Shown here in pieces: positions 8,087 to 15,971 of a stretch of 64,000 nt of DNA (position 1 is the stretch's first letter; each line of letters begins with the position of its first letter). The notes below the pieces were generated by a model. The model was not told the origin of the DNA and made no database searches. It worked only from the letters and a program-made list of their open reading frames with translations. Location: positions 86,076 to 150,075 of the forward strand of contig NZ_ABVL01000018.1 of assembly GCF_000173075.1 (NCBI RefSeq), written 5' to 3'. A program made the position numbers and the translations under genes. This DNA comes from Chthoniobacter flavus Ellin428. Lineage in GTDB: Bacteria; Verrucomicrobiota; Verrucomicrobiia; Chthoniobacterales; Chthoniobacteraceae.

Positions 8087-9436
8087 ATGATCCGCACTGA
8101 TTCTTCCTCCCAGGAACACCGTGACGCACGCCAGGCCGTCTACCGTAAAGTCACCTTGCGCCTCATCCCCTTCCTTTTCCTCTGCTACATCCTCTCCTAT
8201 GTCGACCGGGTGAACGTGAGCTTTGCCAAGCTCCAGATGCAACACGACCTCGGCATGACCGAGGAAATGTATGGCATCGGCATGGGTATCTTTTTCATCG
8301 GCTATTTTCTGTGGGAAGTGCCGAGCAATCTCATGCTGCAAAAGGTCGGTGCACGGCGCTGGATCGGGCCGATCATGATCGTCTGGGGCGTCGTCTCCTC
8401 GCTGACCCTGTTTGCCAAAACGTCGACGCTCTTCTACTCGCTGCGTTTTCTCCTCGGCACCATTGAGTCGGGTTTCTTCCCAGGCGTCGTCCTCTATCTC
8501 ACGTTTTGGTTTCCTCGCACTCATCTCGCCAAGACCATTTCCATGTTCATGAGCGCCATCGCGCTCTCGGGGGCGTTCGGCAGTCCCCTCTCGGGCTGGA
8601 TCATGGGAAAAATGAGCACCTTCGGCGGGCTGGCCAATTGGCAATGGCTCTTCCTACTCGAGGGCATCCCCTCTGCCATCGTCGGCATCATCGCCATTTA
8701 CTACCTCGACGATGGTCCGAAGAAGGCCAAATGGCTCAGCGCGGAGGAACAGGAAATTCTCGTCCAGGCGCTCGCCGAGGAAGAAGCGCTCAAGCGCAGC
8801 CAGGGCGAGTCCCACCACAGCATCGCCGGCGCTTTCCGCAGCCCGCAGGTCTGGTGGTTCTGCCTCGTCTATTTCGGCATGGTCGTCGCGAATTATTTCG
8901 TCGGCTTCTGGATGCCGGAAATCATCAAGAGCGGCATCACCACCGACCCATGGAAAATCGGCCTGGTCTCCATCATCCCTTGGGGCGTGGGTGCAGTCAC
9001 GATGATCTGGTTTGGCCACCACTCCGACGTCACCGGGGAACGCCGCTGGCATCTCACCGTGGCGTTGCTCGTCTCGGCGGTGTTCCTGATTTTCTGTGGA
9101 CTGCACGGGCTGCCACCCGTGCTCGGCATCGTCGTGCTCTCCTTCGCCGTCGCCGGCATCATGTCGAGCATCTCCACATTTTGGGCGCTGCCCACGAGCA
9201 TGCTTTCCGGCGCGGCCGCCGCGGCCGGACTCGCGTGGATCAACTCCGTCGGCAACCTCGGCGGTTTCGTGAGCCCGTATGTCGTTGGCGGCATTCGCGA
9301 TCGCAGCCCGAATCCCATCTACCCCGCGCTGCTCGTCGCCTTTTGCTGCCTCGTCTCAGCCGCCGCCGTGCTCATTTCGACCCGGAAGAATCGTCTCGAA
9401 AATCTGGCTGCCGACAAAGCGGGCGCGCTCGCCTAG
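8087..9436 (+). CDS. MFS transporter, anion:cation symporter (ACS) family
   Basis: A 449-residue, 12-helix major facilitator protein. The first helix ends in YVDRVNVSFAK and the loop between helices 2 and 3 has the MFS motif (KVGARRWIG), the pattern of the ACS family (phthalate, tartrate, hexuronate and galactonate permeases). The predicted substrate is an organic acid or sugar acid, in keeping with the sugar-acid operon 4 kb downstream. Start chosen at the ATG at 8087, giving the usual short charged N-terminus. Its last 81 bases overlap the end of the enolase-family gene on the opposite strand. Confidence 0.85.
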   Translation: MIRTDSSSQEHRDARQAVYRKVTLRLIPFLFLCYILSYVDRVNVSFAKLQMQHDLGMTEEMYGIGMGIFFIGYFLWEVPSNLMLQKVGARRWIGPIMIVWGVVSSLTLFAKTSTLFYSLRFLLGTIESGFFPGVVLYLTFWFPRTHLAKTISMFMSAIALSGAFGSPLSGWIMGKMSTFGGLANWQWLFLLEGIPSAIVGIIAIYYLDDGPKKAKWLSAEEQEILVQALAEEEALKRSQGESHHSIAGAFRSPQVWWFCLVYFGMVVANYFVGFWMPEIIKSGITTDPWKIGLVSIIPWGVGAVTMIWFGHHSDVTGERRWHLTVALLVSAVFLIFCGLHGLPPVLGIVVLSFAVAGIMSSISTFWALPTSMLSGAAAAAGLAWINSVGNLGGFVSPYVVGGIRDRSPNPIYPALLVAFCCLVSAAAVLISTRKNRLENLAADKAGALA

Positions 9437-10663
9437 GGCTCGCTCGATGCGAATGACTTCGTTCCATTTGGCCATGCGTTCGCTGCGGGAAAAGGAACCG
9501 ACCTTGAGCTGACCGGCATTCGCCGCCACGGCGAGGTGTGAGATGAAAGTATCCTCCGTCTCGCCGGAGCGCGCGGAAACCACCGGCAGCCAACCGGCCT
9601 GCTGCGTGGTGCGAATCGCCTCCAGCGTTTCGGTCACCGTGCCGATTTGGTTGAGCTTGATGAGCACGGCATTGGCGATGCCTTTTTCGATGCCGGTCCG
9701 GATGCGGTGGATATTCGTCGTGAAAAGATCGTCGCCGATGAGCTGGATCTTGCGCCCGAGCTTCTGGAAGACCATCTGCCAGCCTTCCCAATCAGTATCC
9801 GCCATCGGGTCCTCAAGGGAGATGATCGGATAACGCGCGCACCAATCCTCGATGAGCGCGGCAAATTCCGCCGTCGAAAACCGGCGTTGCTCCAGCCCAA
9901 ACTGATAAGTGCCACTCTCTTCGTCGAACAAATCACTCGCCGCTACGTCCAGCGAGATCACCGCATCACGCCCCGGCTCGTAACCCGCGGCCTTGATCGC
10001 CTCGACCAGTAACTGCAGCGGCTCCTCATTCGTCTTGAACTCCGGCCAGTAGCCACCCTCATCCGCTACGCCGAAGTAACTTCCCCGCCTCTTCAGAATA
10101 TCGCCGGCCGCATGATAGACATTGTGCGTGATCTCCATCACTTCCGCGTAACTGCGCGCTCCCGTAGCGATGAGCAAATAGTCCTGTACATCGGTCCGCC
10201 AATTGGCATGCGCCCCACCACCCGTGATTTGGATCTCGGGCAGCGGCAGGAGATCGCCGGTGCCGAGATAGGCGAAGAGCGGTTCGCCCCGCGCACTCGC
10301 GGCCGCCGCTGTCGCCGCCATGGAAACACCGAGGATGGCATTCGCGCCGAGCCGGCTTTTATTGGGCGTGCCATCGAGTTCGATCATCGCCTGGTCCAGG
10401 CCCGCCTGGTCGAAGACATCGCGCCCACGCAGTTCGCGGCGAATGATGTCCTGCACATTGGCGATCGCCCGCAGAACGGATTTTCCACGGAAGCATTGGA
10501 CATCCCGGTCGCGCAGTTCCAACGCTTCAAACTGACCCGTGGAGGCGCCAGAAGGTACGGTGCCACGTCCGCGCACGCCGTTTTCCAAAACCACTTCCGC
10601 TTCGACGGTCGGATTGCCGCGGGAATCGAAAACTTGATAGGCCGAGATGGAGCTAATTTTCAT
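9356..10663 (-). CDS. eno: divergent enolase-family protein (phosphopyruvate hydratase-like)
   Basis: A 435-residue enolase homologue over its full length. Metal ligands D239, E284 and D311, the catalytic base K336, the acid-loop E202 and the phosphate-site RSGE motif are present. Several positions invariant in glycolytic enolases differ: the loop His (E. coli VISHRSGETED) is Ala364 here; the active-site Glu of IQEFM is Asp161; the STGSREA loop reads STGQFEA; NGGEHAD is GGGAHAN. It also has about 20 extra C-terminal residues encoded opposite the MFS gene. Its start overlaps the APH kinase stop (ATGA), so kinase and enolase are translationally coupled. It may be a slow true enolase or may act on a different phosphorylated hydroxy-acid. 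Start at 10663 matches the family N-terminus. Confidence 0.85.
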   Translation of the reverse strand: MKISSISAYQVFDSRGNPTVEAEVVLENGVRGRGTVPSGASTGQFEALELRDRDVQCFRGKSVLRAIANVQDIIRRELRGRDVFDQAGLDQAMIELDGTPNKSRLGANAILGVSMAATAAAASARGEPLFAYLGTGDLLPLPEIQITGGGAHANWRTDVQDYLLIATGARSYAEVMEITHNVYHAAGDILKRRGSYFGVADEGGYWPEFKTNEEPLQLLVEAIKAAGYEPGRDAVISLDVAASDLFDEESGTYQFGLEQRRFSTAEFAALIEDWCARYPIISLEDPMADTDWEGWQMVFQKLGRKIQLIGDDLFTTNIHRIRTGIEKGIANAVLIKLNQIGTVTETLEAIRTTQQAGWLPVVSARSGETEDTFISHLAVAANAGQLKVGSFSRSERMAKWNEVIRIERALGERARFVGSQIFETILPGRNEHGGG

Positions 10664-11700
10664 GAAGTAAATTGGGACAGCCGGGCAAACCACGCGTTCG
10701 TCACCACGCCGAGGGAAGGTGCTTCTTCGTGAAGCATGACCCGCGCGAATTGGCGCACGAAATCCTGTCGACCAACGTCGAGATATTCGACCGGCGATTT
10801 GCCGTCCACGCGAGCCAGGAGCAGCATCACCAGCAACCGTCCGACGCGCGTTTCGAGCTCCGGTGTCGGCCGTCCCGTTTGATAGGCCGCCCAAAATGCT
10901 TCGACCATCCGTCGCATACCGACCTCCCGCGGCGCATGAAGCAGCGTCTTGAGGAAAAAGTGATTCAGCATGAAAGCGAGATCGAAGGACGGGTCGCCAT
11001 ACCAGGCCACTTCGCAATCCAGCAGCACCATCCGCTCGGGGCTGACGAGAATGTTCTTCGGACTGAAATCGCCGTGCACCAGGCACTCGCGGGTCGCCGC
11101 CAATCGCGCCGCCTCCGCTTCAAACAACGGTCGCAACTCAGGGTGCTTCACTCCCGTCGCCAGCAGATAGGCCTCGATGCGCAATTGATAGAAATTCGGC
11201 GTCGTATCGAAAATCCGCTTCGCCTCCGCATCTCCCGTCGAATGACGATGAATTTCCGCCAGCAAGCCGCCCGCTTGCGCCGCCGCCTCCGGCCTCGCCT
11301 CACCTGCCAGCAGTTGCTGCTTCCAGTTCTGAAATTCGCCGCCCAGATACTCCATGGCGAAGTAATTCCCCGTCGCCGAACAATGTCGCAGCGCCGGCAC
11401 CACCGCTGGAAGAAAACGCGACACATAGCGAATGAACTCCCATTCGTAACGATTGCGGCAGATATCGGCAAACCAGTCGGCCTTGACCTTCAACTTGGCC
11501 AGAGCGCGCTTGACGACGAAGCGCTCGGCGCCGTCTTCCACGAGATAAATTTCGCACGAAACCCCGCCCGTCAGCGGCATGAGCCGCGCATCGTCTGTCC
11601 GCACGACGCCGTCCTGGCGGAGCAGTTGCAAAAATTCAGCGGATTCGTTCACGGGGTCTGGTGGGGATGACGCGCGACAACGGTCGCAACCGGCGAGCAT
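10660..11700 (-). CDS. APH/choline-kinase-fold small-molecule phosphotransferase
   Basis: A 346-residue kinase of the aminoglycoside phosphotransferase fold. The Brenner-type loop CLVHGDFSPKNIL (catalytic Asp) and the metal-binding LLDCEVAWYGDPSFDLA are intact; RFVVKRAL supplies the ATP-binding lysine. Such enzymes phosphorylate hydroxyls of antibiotics, choline, sugars or small acids. The stop overlaps the start of the enolase-family gene by 4 bases, so the two very probably act in sequence: phosphorylation, then dehydration or isomerisation of the phosphorylated acid. There is no other resistance context, which argues against an antibiotic substrate. The start is uncertain: TTG at 11724, ATG at 11700 (used) or GTG at 11652. 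Confidence 0.82.
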   Translation of the reverse strand: MLAGCDRCRASSPPDPVNESAEFLQLLRQDGVVRTDDARLMPLTGGVSCEIYLVEDGAERFVVKRALAKLKVKADWFADICRNRYEWEFIRYVSRFLPAVVPALRHCSATGNYFAMEYLGGEFQNWKQQLLAGEARPEAAAQAGGLLAEIHRHSTGDAEAKRIFDTTPNFYQLRIEAYLLATGVKHPELRPLFEAEAARLAATRECLVHGDFSPKNILVSPERMVLLDCEVAWYGDPSFDLAFMLNHFFLKTLLHAPREVGMRRMVEAFWAAYQTGRPTPELETRVGRLLVMLLLARVDGKSPVEYLDVGRQDFVRQFARVMLHEEAPSLGVVTNAWFARLSQFTS

Positions 11701-11795
11701 TGGATGATGCTCAAAGAGAATCAATCCTTTGCAGATTTACTCCAGCAGGTCGCTGGAACGAACGAACGCGATCCGCTTTACTTGGCCTCTCCTAA

Positions 11796-13223
11796 ATGAA
11801 AACGAGAAACACGAAAACTCCGATATCCTGCCTCGCTGCGATTTTTGGGGCGCTGCTTTTCGCGATGTCGGCACGCGCGGAAAACAAGGTGCACGTCTCT
11901 CCCGCCCCCGAGGGCGAACCGCTCTCCGCGCAATTCAAGGTGAGGGCGGAGCAAGCCAATGTCCCGGTCTATCTCGCACGCGTTTGCTCACTTTCCGCCG
12001 AGGAACGGAAACGCCTCGGCCCACCCGTGGAGAGTCAGACGACGACCACCGCGTTCGCCTCCTTCGATCTGGAGGGCCAGGCGAAAGTCACAGTCACTTG
12101 CAATGAAGAGGTGAAGAGCGTCAACGTGCTTCCCATCACCTCGGGCCTGCGCCCGGAGGTTTCCGGCAAGACACTCACTTTCACCGTCAACAAGCCGGGA
12201 CCATTGACCATCGAGGTGAATGGCGACTGGATTCACTCGCTCCATCTGTTCGTCGATCCAGTCGAGAAAGATATTCCCGATCCGAAGGATCCCAAGGTCA
12301 TCTACTTCGGCCCCGGCGTTCACCACGTGCAAAGCATGACGGTTAACGCCGGCCAAACGGTCTACGTCGCCGGGGGCGCCATCGTCTATGGCGATGGGGG
12401 TGGCAATAACCCACACGACCCGATCTTCCGACTCCAAGGCGCGAATATTACCCTGCGCGGCCGTGGTATCATCGACGGCAGCCTTTGCCCCTGGCATACG
12501 CGATCGATCGTCGCCGTCGTCGGCAGCGACATCCACGTGGAAGGCGTCACCTTGCGCGACTCGAGCGGCTTCACCCTGCCCGTCCGGCGCTCGGATCGGG
12601 TAAAGATCGAGAATGTGAAAATCTTCGGCTGGCGCGGCAACTCGGATGGGATGGATCTTTGCAACAGCCGGCAGGTGGAAGTCACCGGTTCTTTCCTGCG
12701 CACCTTCGATGATCTCGTCGTGCTGAAAACGGACAAAGGCCAGGGCGAGTTGCGCGACGTCACGGTGAAGAATTGTGTCCTGTGGAATGAATTCGCCCAC
12801 GCCCTCAGCCTCGGCGCGGAATTGCGCGAACCGCTGACCAACGTGCTCTTCACGGACTGCGACGTCATTCACGACAAGGGGCGCGAATGGTTGCTCCGCG
12901 TCTATCATTGCGATTCCGCGCCGGTCAAAAATGTCACCTTCGATCACATCCGCATCGAAGAAGCGCGGCGGCTCATGTCGGTCTGGATCGGCAAGGCGGT
13001 GTGGAGCAAGGAAAGCGAGCGCGGGCATATCGACGGCGTGACCTTCAAGAATATCGAGTCCGTGACTCCCATCTCCAGTCCCTACGCCGATCTCGTCGGC
13101 TTCGACGCCGACCATGCGGTGCACGATGTGCACTTCGAACACGTCATCGTCGGCCAGCGCGAACTAAAGCCAAGCGACGTGCGCCAAAACGCGTTCGTGA
13201 GCGGTGTCACGATTGCCCCTTAA
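11796..13223 (+). CDS. secreted GH28-like right-handed beta-helix protein
   Basis: A 475-residue exported protein with a Sec signal peptide (about residues 1-28, ending SARA). After an Ig-like N-terminal part comes a parallel beta-helix with pectinase-type rungs. GH28 motifs can be traced: NSDGMDL for NTD, FDDLVVLK for the DD pair, AHALSLGAE for the GHG region, and LLRVYH where RIK is expected. The divergences in the last two motifs make true polygalacturonase activity uncertain; another glycan, such as rhamnogalacturonan or dextran, is possible. Divergent from the kinase-enolase pair and 100 bases upstream of the sugar-acid operon, so it may release the sugar catabolised by those genes. Confidence 0.75.
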   Translation: MKTRNTKTPISCLAAIFGALLFAMSARAENKVHVSPAPEGEPLSAQFKVRAEQANVPVYLARVCSLSAEERKRLGPPVESQTTTTAFASFDLEGQAKVTVTCNEEVKSVNVLPITSGLRPEVSGKTLTFTVNKPGPLTIEVNGDWIHSLHLFVDPVEKDIPDPKDPKVIYFGPGVHHVQSMTVNAGQTVYVAGGAIVYGDGGGNNPHDPIFRLQGANITLRGRGIIDGSLCPWHTRSIVAVVGSDIHVEGVTLRDSSGFTLPVRRSDRVKIENVKIFGWRGNSDGMDLCNSRQVEVTGSFLRTFDDLVVLKTDKGQGELRDVTVKNCVLWNEFAHALSLGAELREPLTNVLFTDCDVIHDKGREWLLRVYHCDSAPVKNVTFDHIRIEEARRLMSVWIGKAVWSKESERGHIDGVTFKNIESVTPISSPYADLVGFDADHAVHDVHFEHVIVGQRELKPSDVRQNAFVSGVTIAP

Positions 13224-13323
13224 GTCAGGCCATTCCGGCTAATCCGCTCGCCTAGAATTGACGACAAATGCGATAGATGCCGCCGCCGCCCTTTAGTAGG
13301 GTTGGCGACTTCCCCCCGAAACC

Positions 13324-14469
13324 ATGTTCCCGCGCCCCTTCGAAAATCATTTGCCGCGCCGTGTCATTTTTGGCCGCGGTTCGAGCGGCAATCTCGCCAA
13401 TACCCTCACGCAAAAGGATCTGCGCAGGGCTTTTGTCGTCAGCGATGAAGGCGTCAAAGGCGCCGGCCTCGTCCAGGCTTTCACCGCTCCGCTGGAAGCG
13501 GCCGGCTTGCTCGCCGGTGTCTTTACGGATGTCGCTCCAGAACCGCCCATCGATACGGTGGACCGTGTGGCCGCGCAGATCGTGGCGGCGAAAGCGGATA
13601 CGGTCATTGCACTCGGTGGCGGCAGCGTCATGGATACGGCCAAGGTCGCGTCGCTCGTCGCGCACCACGGAAAACCTGCGCGAGAATTTGTCGGCATTGG
13701 GAAAGCCGGCGGGCGCGGCATTCCTACGGTGCTGATTCCGACCACGGCGGGCACGGGCTCCGAAGCCACTTTCGTCTCCATCCTCACCGACCCGGAAAGC
13801 GGAAATAAAATCGGCGTTGTCGATCCCAATATCCTCGCCGATATCGCCATCGTCGATCCGGCACTGACTGATGGCCTGCCGGCGGCGGTCACTGCGGCAG
13901 CGGGCATGGACGCGCTCGTGCACGCCATCGAGGCGTACATCGCGAAGGTCGCCACGCCCCTGGCCCGCGGTCTGGCTTTGGAAGCGGTGAAATACATTGG
14001 CCGCTCACTCGAAGTGGTCTGCCGCGAACCGGGCAATCGCGCCGCGCGCGATGGCATGGCCATCGGCTCGCACCTCGCAGGGATGGCCTTTGCCAATTCC
14101 TCCTGCTGCGCCGTCCATGCACTCGCGTTGCCCTTGGGCGGACAGTTTCACATTCCGCACGGGGTCATCACTGGCTGCTTCGCGGGTGAGATGATGCGGC
14201 ACAATGCGCCAAATTGCGGGACTGCCTTCGCCGAACTCAGCGTCGCACTCGGTTGGGGTTTGATGCAACCGACCGATTTCGCCGCGCGCCTCGACACGGT
14301 GGCCAAGGCCATCGGCCTGAGCGCGCGTCTCGCGCAAACGCCTGTTTCGGACGAGGCCATCGCCACCATGGCGCGAGATGCCGTGGCCATCCGCCGACTG
14401 ATGGATCCCAACCCACGCGACGTGACGGAAGCAGACGCGGCCCGCATGTACCGCGCGGTGCTTGCGTAA
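13324..14469 (+). CDS. iron-containing (group III) alcohol dehydrogenase
   Basis: A 381-residue Fe-ADH family oxidoreductase. The NAD-binding GGGSVMDTAK lies near residues 99-108; the metal ligands are found in AGMDALVHAIEAY and in HALALPLGGQFHIPHG. FucO-, GbsB- and maleylacetate-reductase-like enzymes belong to this family. It is the first gene of a same-strand set with an aldehyde dehydrogenase, an IlvD/Edd dehydratase and an SDR. Plausible jobs are reduction of glycolaldehyde or lactaldehyde released by an aldolase, or oxidation of a sugar-derived alcohol. Gap to the ALDH gene is 20 bases. Confidence 0.87.
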   Translation: MFPRPFENHLPRRVIFGRGSSGNLANTLTQKDLRRAFVVSDEGVKGAGLVQAFTAPLEAAGLLAGVFTDVAPEPPIDTVDRVAAQIVAAKADTVIALGGGSVMDTAKVASLVAHHGKPAREFVGIGKAGGRGIPTVLIPTTAGTGSEATFVSILTDPESGNKIGVVDPNILADIAIVDPALTDGLPAAVTAAAGMDALVHAIEAYIAKVATPLARGLALEAVKYIGRSLEVVCREPGNRAARDGMAIGSHLAGMAFANSSCCAVHALALPLGGQFHIPHGVITGCFAGEMMRHNAPNCGTAFAELSVALGWGLMQPTDFAARLDTVAKAIGLSARLAQTPVSDEAIATMARDAVAIRRLMDPNPRDVTEADAARMYRAVLA

Positions 14470-14489
14470 AAGCAACCTCGACGAAGCCG

Positions 14490-15971
14490 ATGAAAACCGT
14501 TCCTGACTTCTGGTTCGAACCGCGCCCCTGGCTCGACGGCCAATGGTTCCATCCTTCGCCGAGCGAAACGTTCACCGTCTCCAATCCCGCCACCTGCGCG
14601 CATCTGGCCGACGTGATCCGGGCCGACGCCGCTACTGTGCAACGCGCCATCGAGGGCGTCGTCAAAGCGCAGAAATCGTGGCGCGAAACTCCGGCTGCCA
14701 CGCGGGGTGAAATCCTCAAACGCACCGCAGTATTATTGATCGAACGCAAGGACGCCTTCGCCCGGTTGCTCTCCGCCGAACAAGGCAAACCCTACGCGCA
14801 GGCCGCCGGCGAAGTGGATTATGCCGCGAGCTTTTTCCAGTGGTTCGGCGAGGAGGCGAGGCGCGTATCCGGCCGTCTCGCACCACACCCCGCACCGGGC
14901 CGCGAATTTTTCGTTGAGACCAAACCCGCCGGCGTCGCCGGGCTAATCACGCCTTGGAACTTTCCCCTGGCCCAAGGCGCGAAAAAAGTCGCCGCTTCGC
15001 TTGCGGCGGGGTGCACGGCCATCTGGAAACCGGCGGAATTGACTCCGCTCATCGCCCTCGCCACGGCGCCCTTGCTCGCCGAAGCAGGATTGCCACCGGG
15101 CGTGTTGCAAATCGTTCCAGGTTCCGGATCGGTGGTTGGCGGCGTTCTCGCCGAGCATCCCGCCGTGCGTGTCCTTAGCCTCACCGGTTCCACCGCCACC
15201 GGCAGTGCGCTCATGAGCCGGGCAGCCGGCGGCATCAAGCGGCTTTCCTTCGAACTCGGCGGCAATGCGCCGTTCATCGTCCTGCCGGACGCCGATCTCG
15301 ATTTCGCCGCGGATGAGCTCGTGCACGTGAAACTCCTTTGCTCCGGCCAGGTCTGTGTCACCGCCAATCGCGTGTTCATCCACGCCGACGTTGAAGCCGC
15401 CTTCACCGAAAAGGTCGCCTCACGGCTCGCTGCCGCCCAGGTCGGCAACGGACTCGCCGATGGTGTCGACGCCGGCCCGCTCATTCACCGCAAGGCCTGC
15501 GAAGAAGTCGGCGCGCTGGTCACCCGCGCGCAAACCGATGGTGCGCGCATCGTTTGCGAAAACCGCTCTTTCGAGCGCGACCCTTCGCTTCGCGAGGGCA
15601 GTTTCGCTCCGCTGACTCTCGTCACCGGCGTGCGCGATGAAATGCCTCTCGCCCGCGATGAAGTATTCGGCCCGGTTATTTCGCTACTGAGTTACGCCAC
15701 CGTCGCCGACGCGGTGCGGCGCGCCAACGAAACGCCCTACGGTCTCGCCGCCTACGTCTATGGCCGCGACCTGTCGCTCTGCCGCGCCGTCGCTTCCGGT
15801 CTCGAGGTCGGCATCGTTGGCGTCAACGAATGGCGGCCGCTGAAAGCCGAGATTCCCTTTGGCGGCGTGAAGATGAGCGGCCTCGGCTCGGAAGGCGGCG
15901 TCGAAGGCATCCGCGAATTTCTCGATACCCAGGTCATCTCGATGCCTAAACCCACTTTCGATCACGCATGA
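14490..15971 (+). CDS. NAD(P)-dependent aldehyde dehydrogenase (semialdehyde type)
   Basis: A 493-residue aldehyde dehydrogenase close to succinate-semialdehyde / 2,5-dioxovalerate dehydrogenases. TPWNFPLAQGAKK and the cofactor loop KPAELTP, the glutamate in SFELGGNAP, and the catalytic cysteine in SGQVCVTANR are all present. In a sugar-acid operon the expected role is oxidation of alpha-ketoglutarate semialdehyde or of an aldose-derived aldehyde. The start at 14490 gives a normal N-terminus; an in-frame start at 14214 inside the Fe-ADH gene is rejected. Its stop overlaps the dehydratase start by 4 bases (ATGA), so the two are coupled. Confidence 0.88.
   Translation: MKTVPDFWFEPRPWLDGQWFHPSPSETFTVSNPATCAHLADVIRADAATVQRAIEGVVKAQKSWRETPAATRGEILKRTAVLLIERKDAFARLLSAEQGKPYAQAAGEVDYAASFFQWFGEEARRVSGRLAPHPAPGREFFVETKPAGVAGLITPWNFPLAQGAKKVAASLAAGCTAIWKPAELTPLIALATAPLLAEAGLPPGVLQIVPGSGSVVGGVLAEHPAVRVLSLTGSTATGSALMSRAAGGIKRLSFELGGNAPFIVLPDADLDFAADELVHVKLLCSGQVCVTANRVFIHADVEAAFTEKVASRLAAAQVGNGLADGVDAGPLIHRKACEEVGALVTRAQTDGARIVCENRSFERDPSLREGSFAPLTLVTGVRDEMPLARDEVFGPVISLLSYATVADAVRRANETPYGLAAYVYGRDLSLCRAVASGLEVGIVGVNEWRPLKAEIPFGGVKMSGLGSEGGVEGIREFLDTQVISMPKPTFDHA

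Noticed and set aside
10660..11700. Antibiotic-resistance phosphotransferase
   Set aside because: The APH fold alone does not imply resistance; coupling to an enolase homologue and absence of other resistance or mobile genes make a metabolic role more likely.
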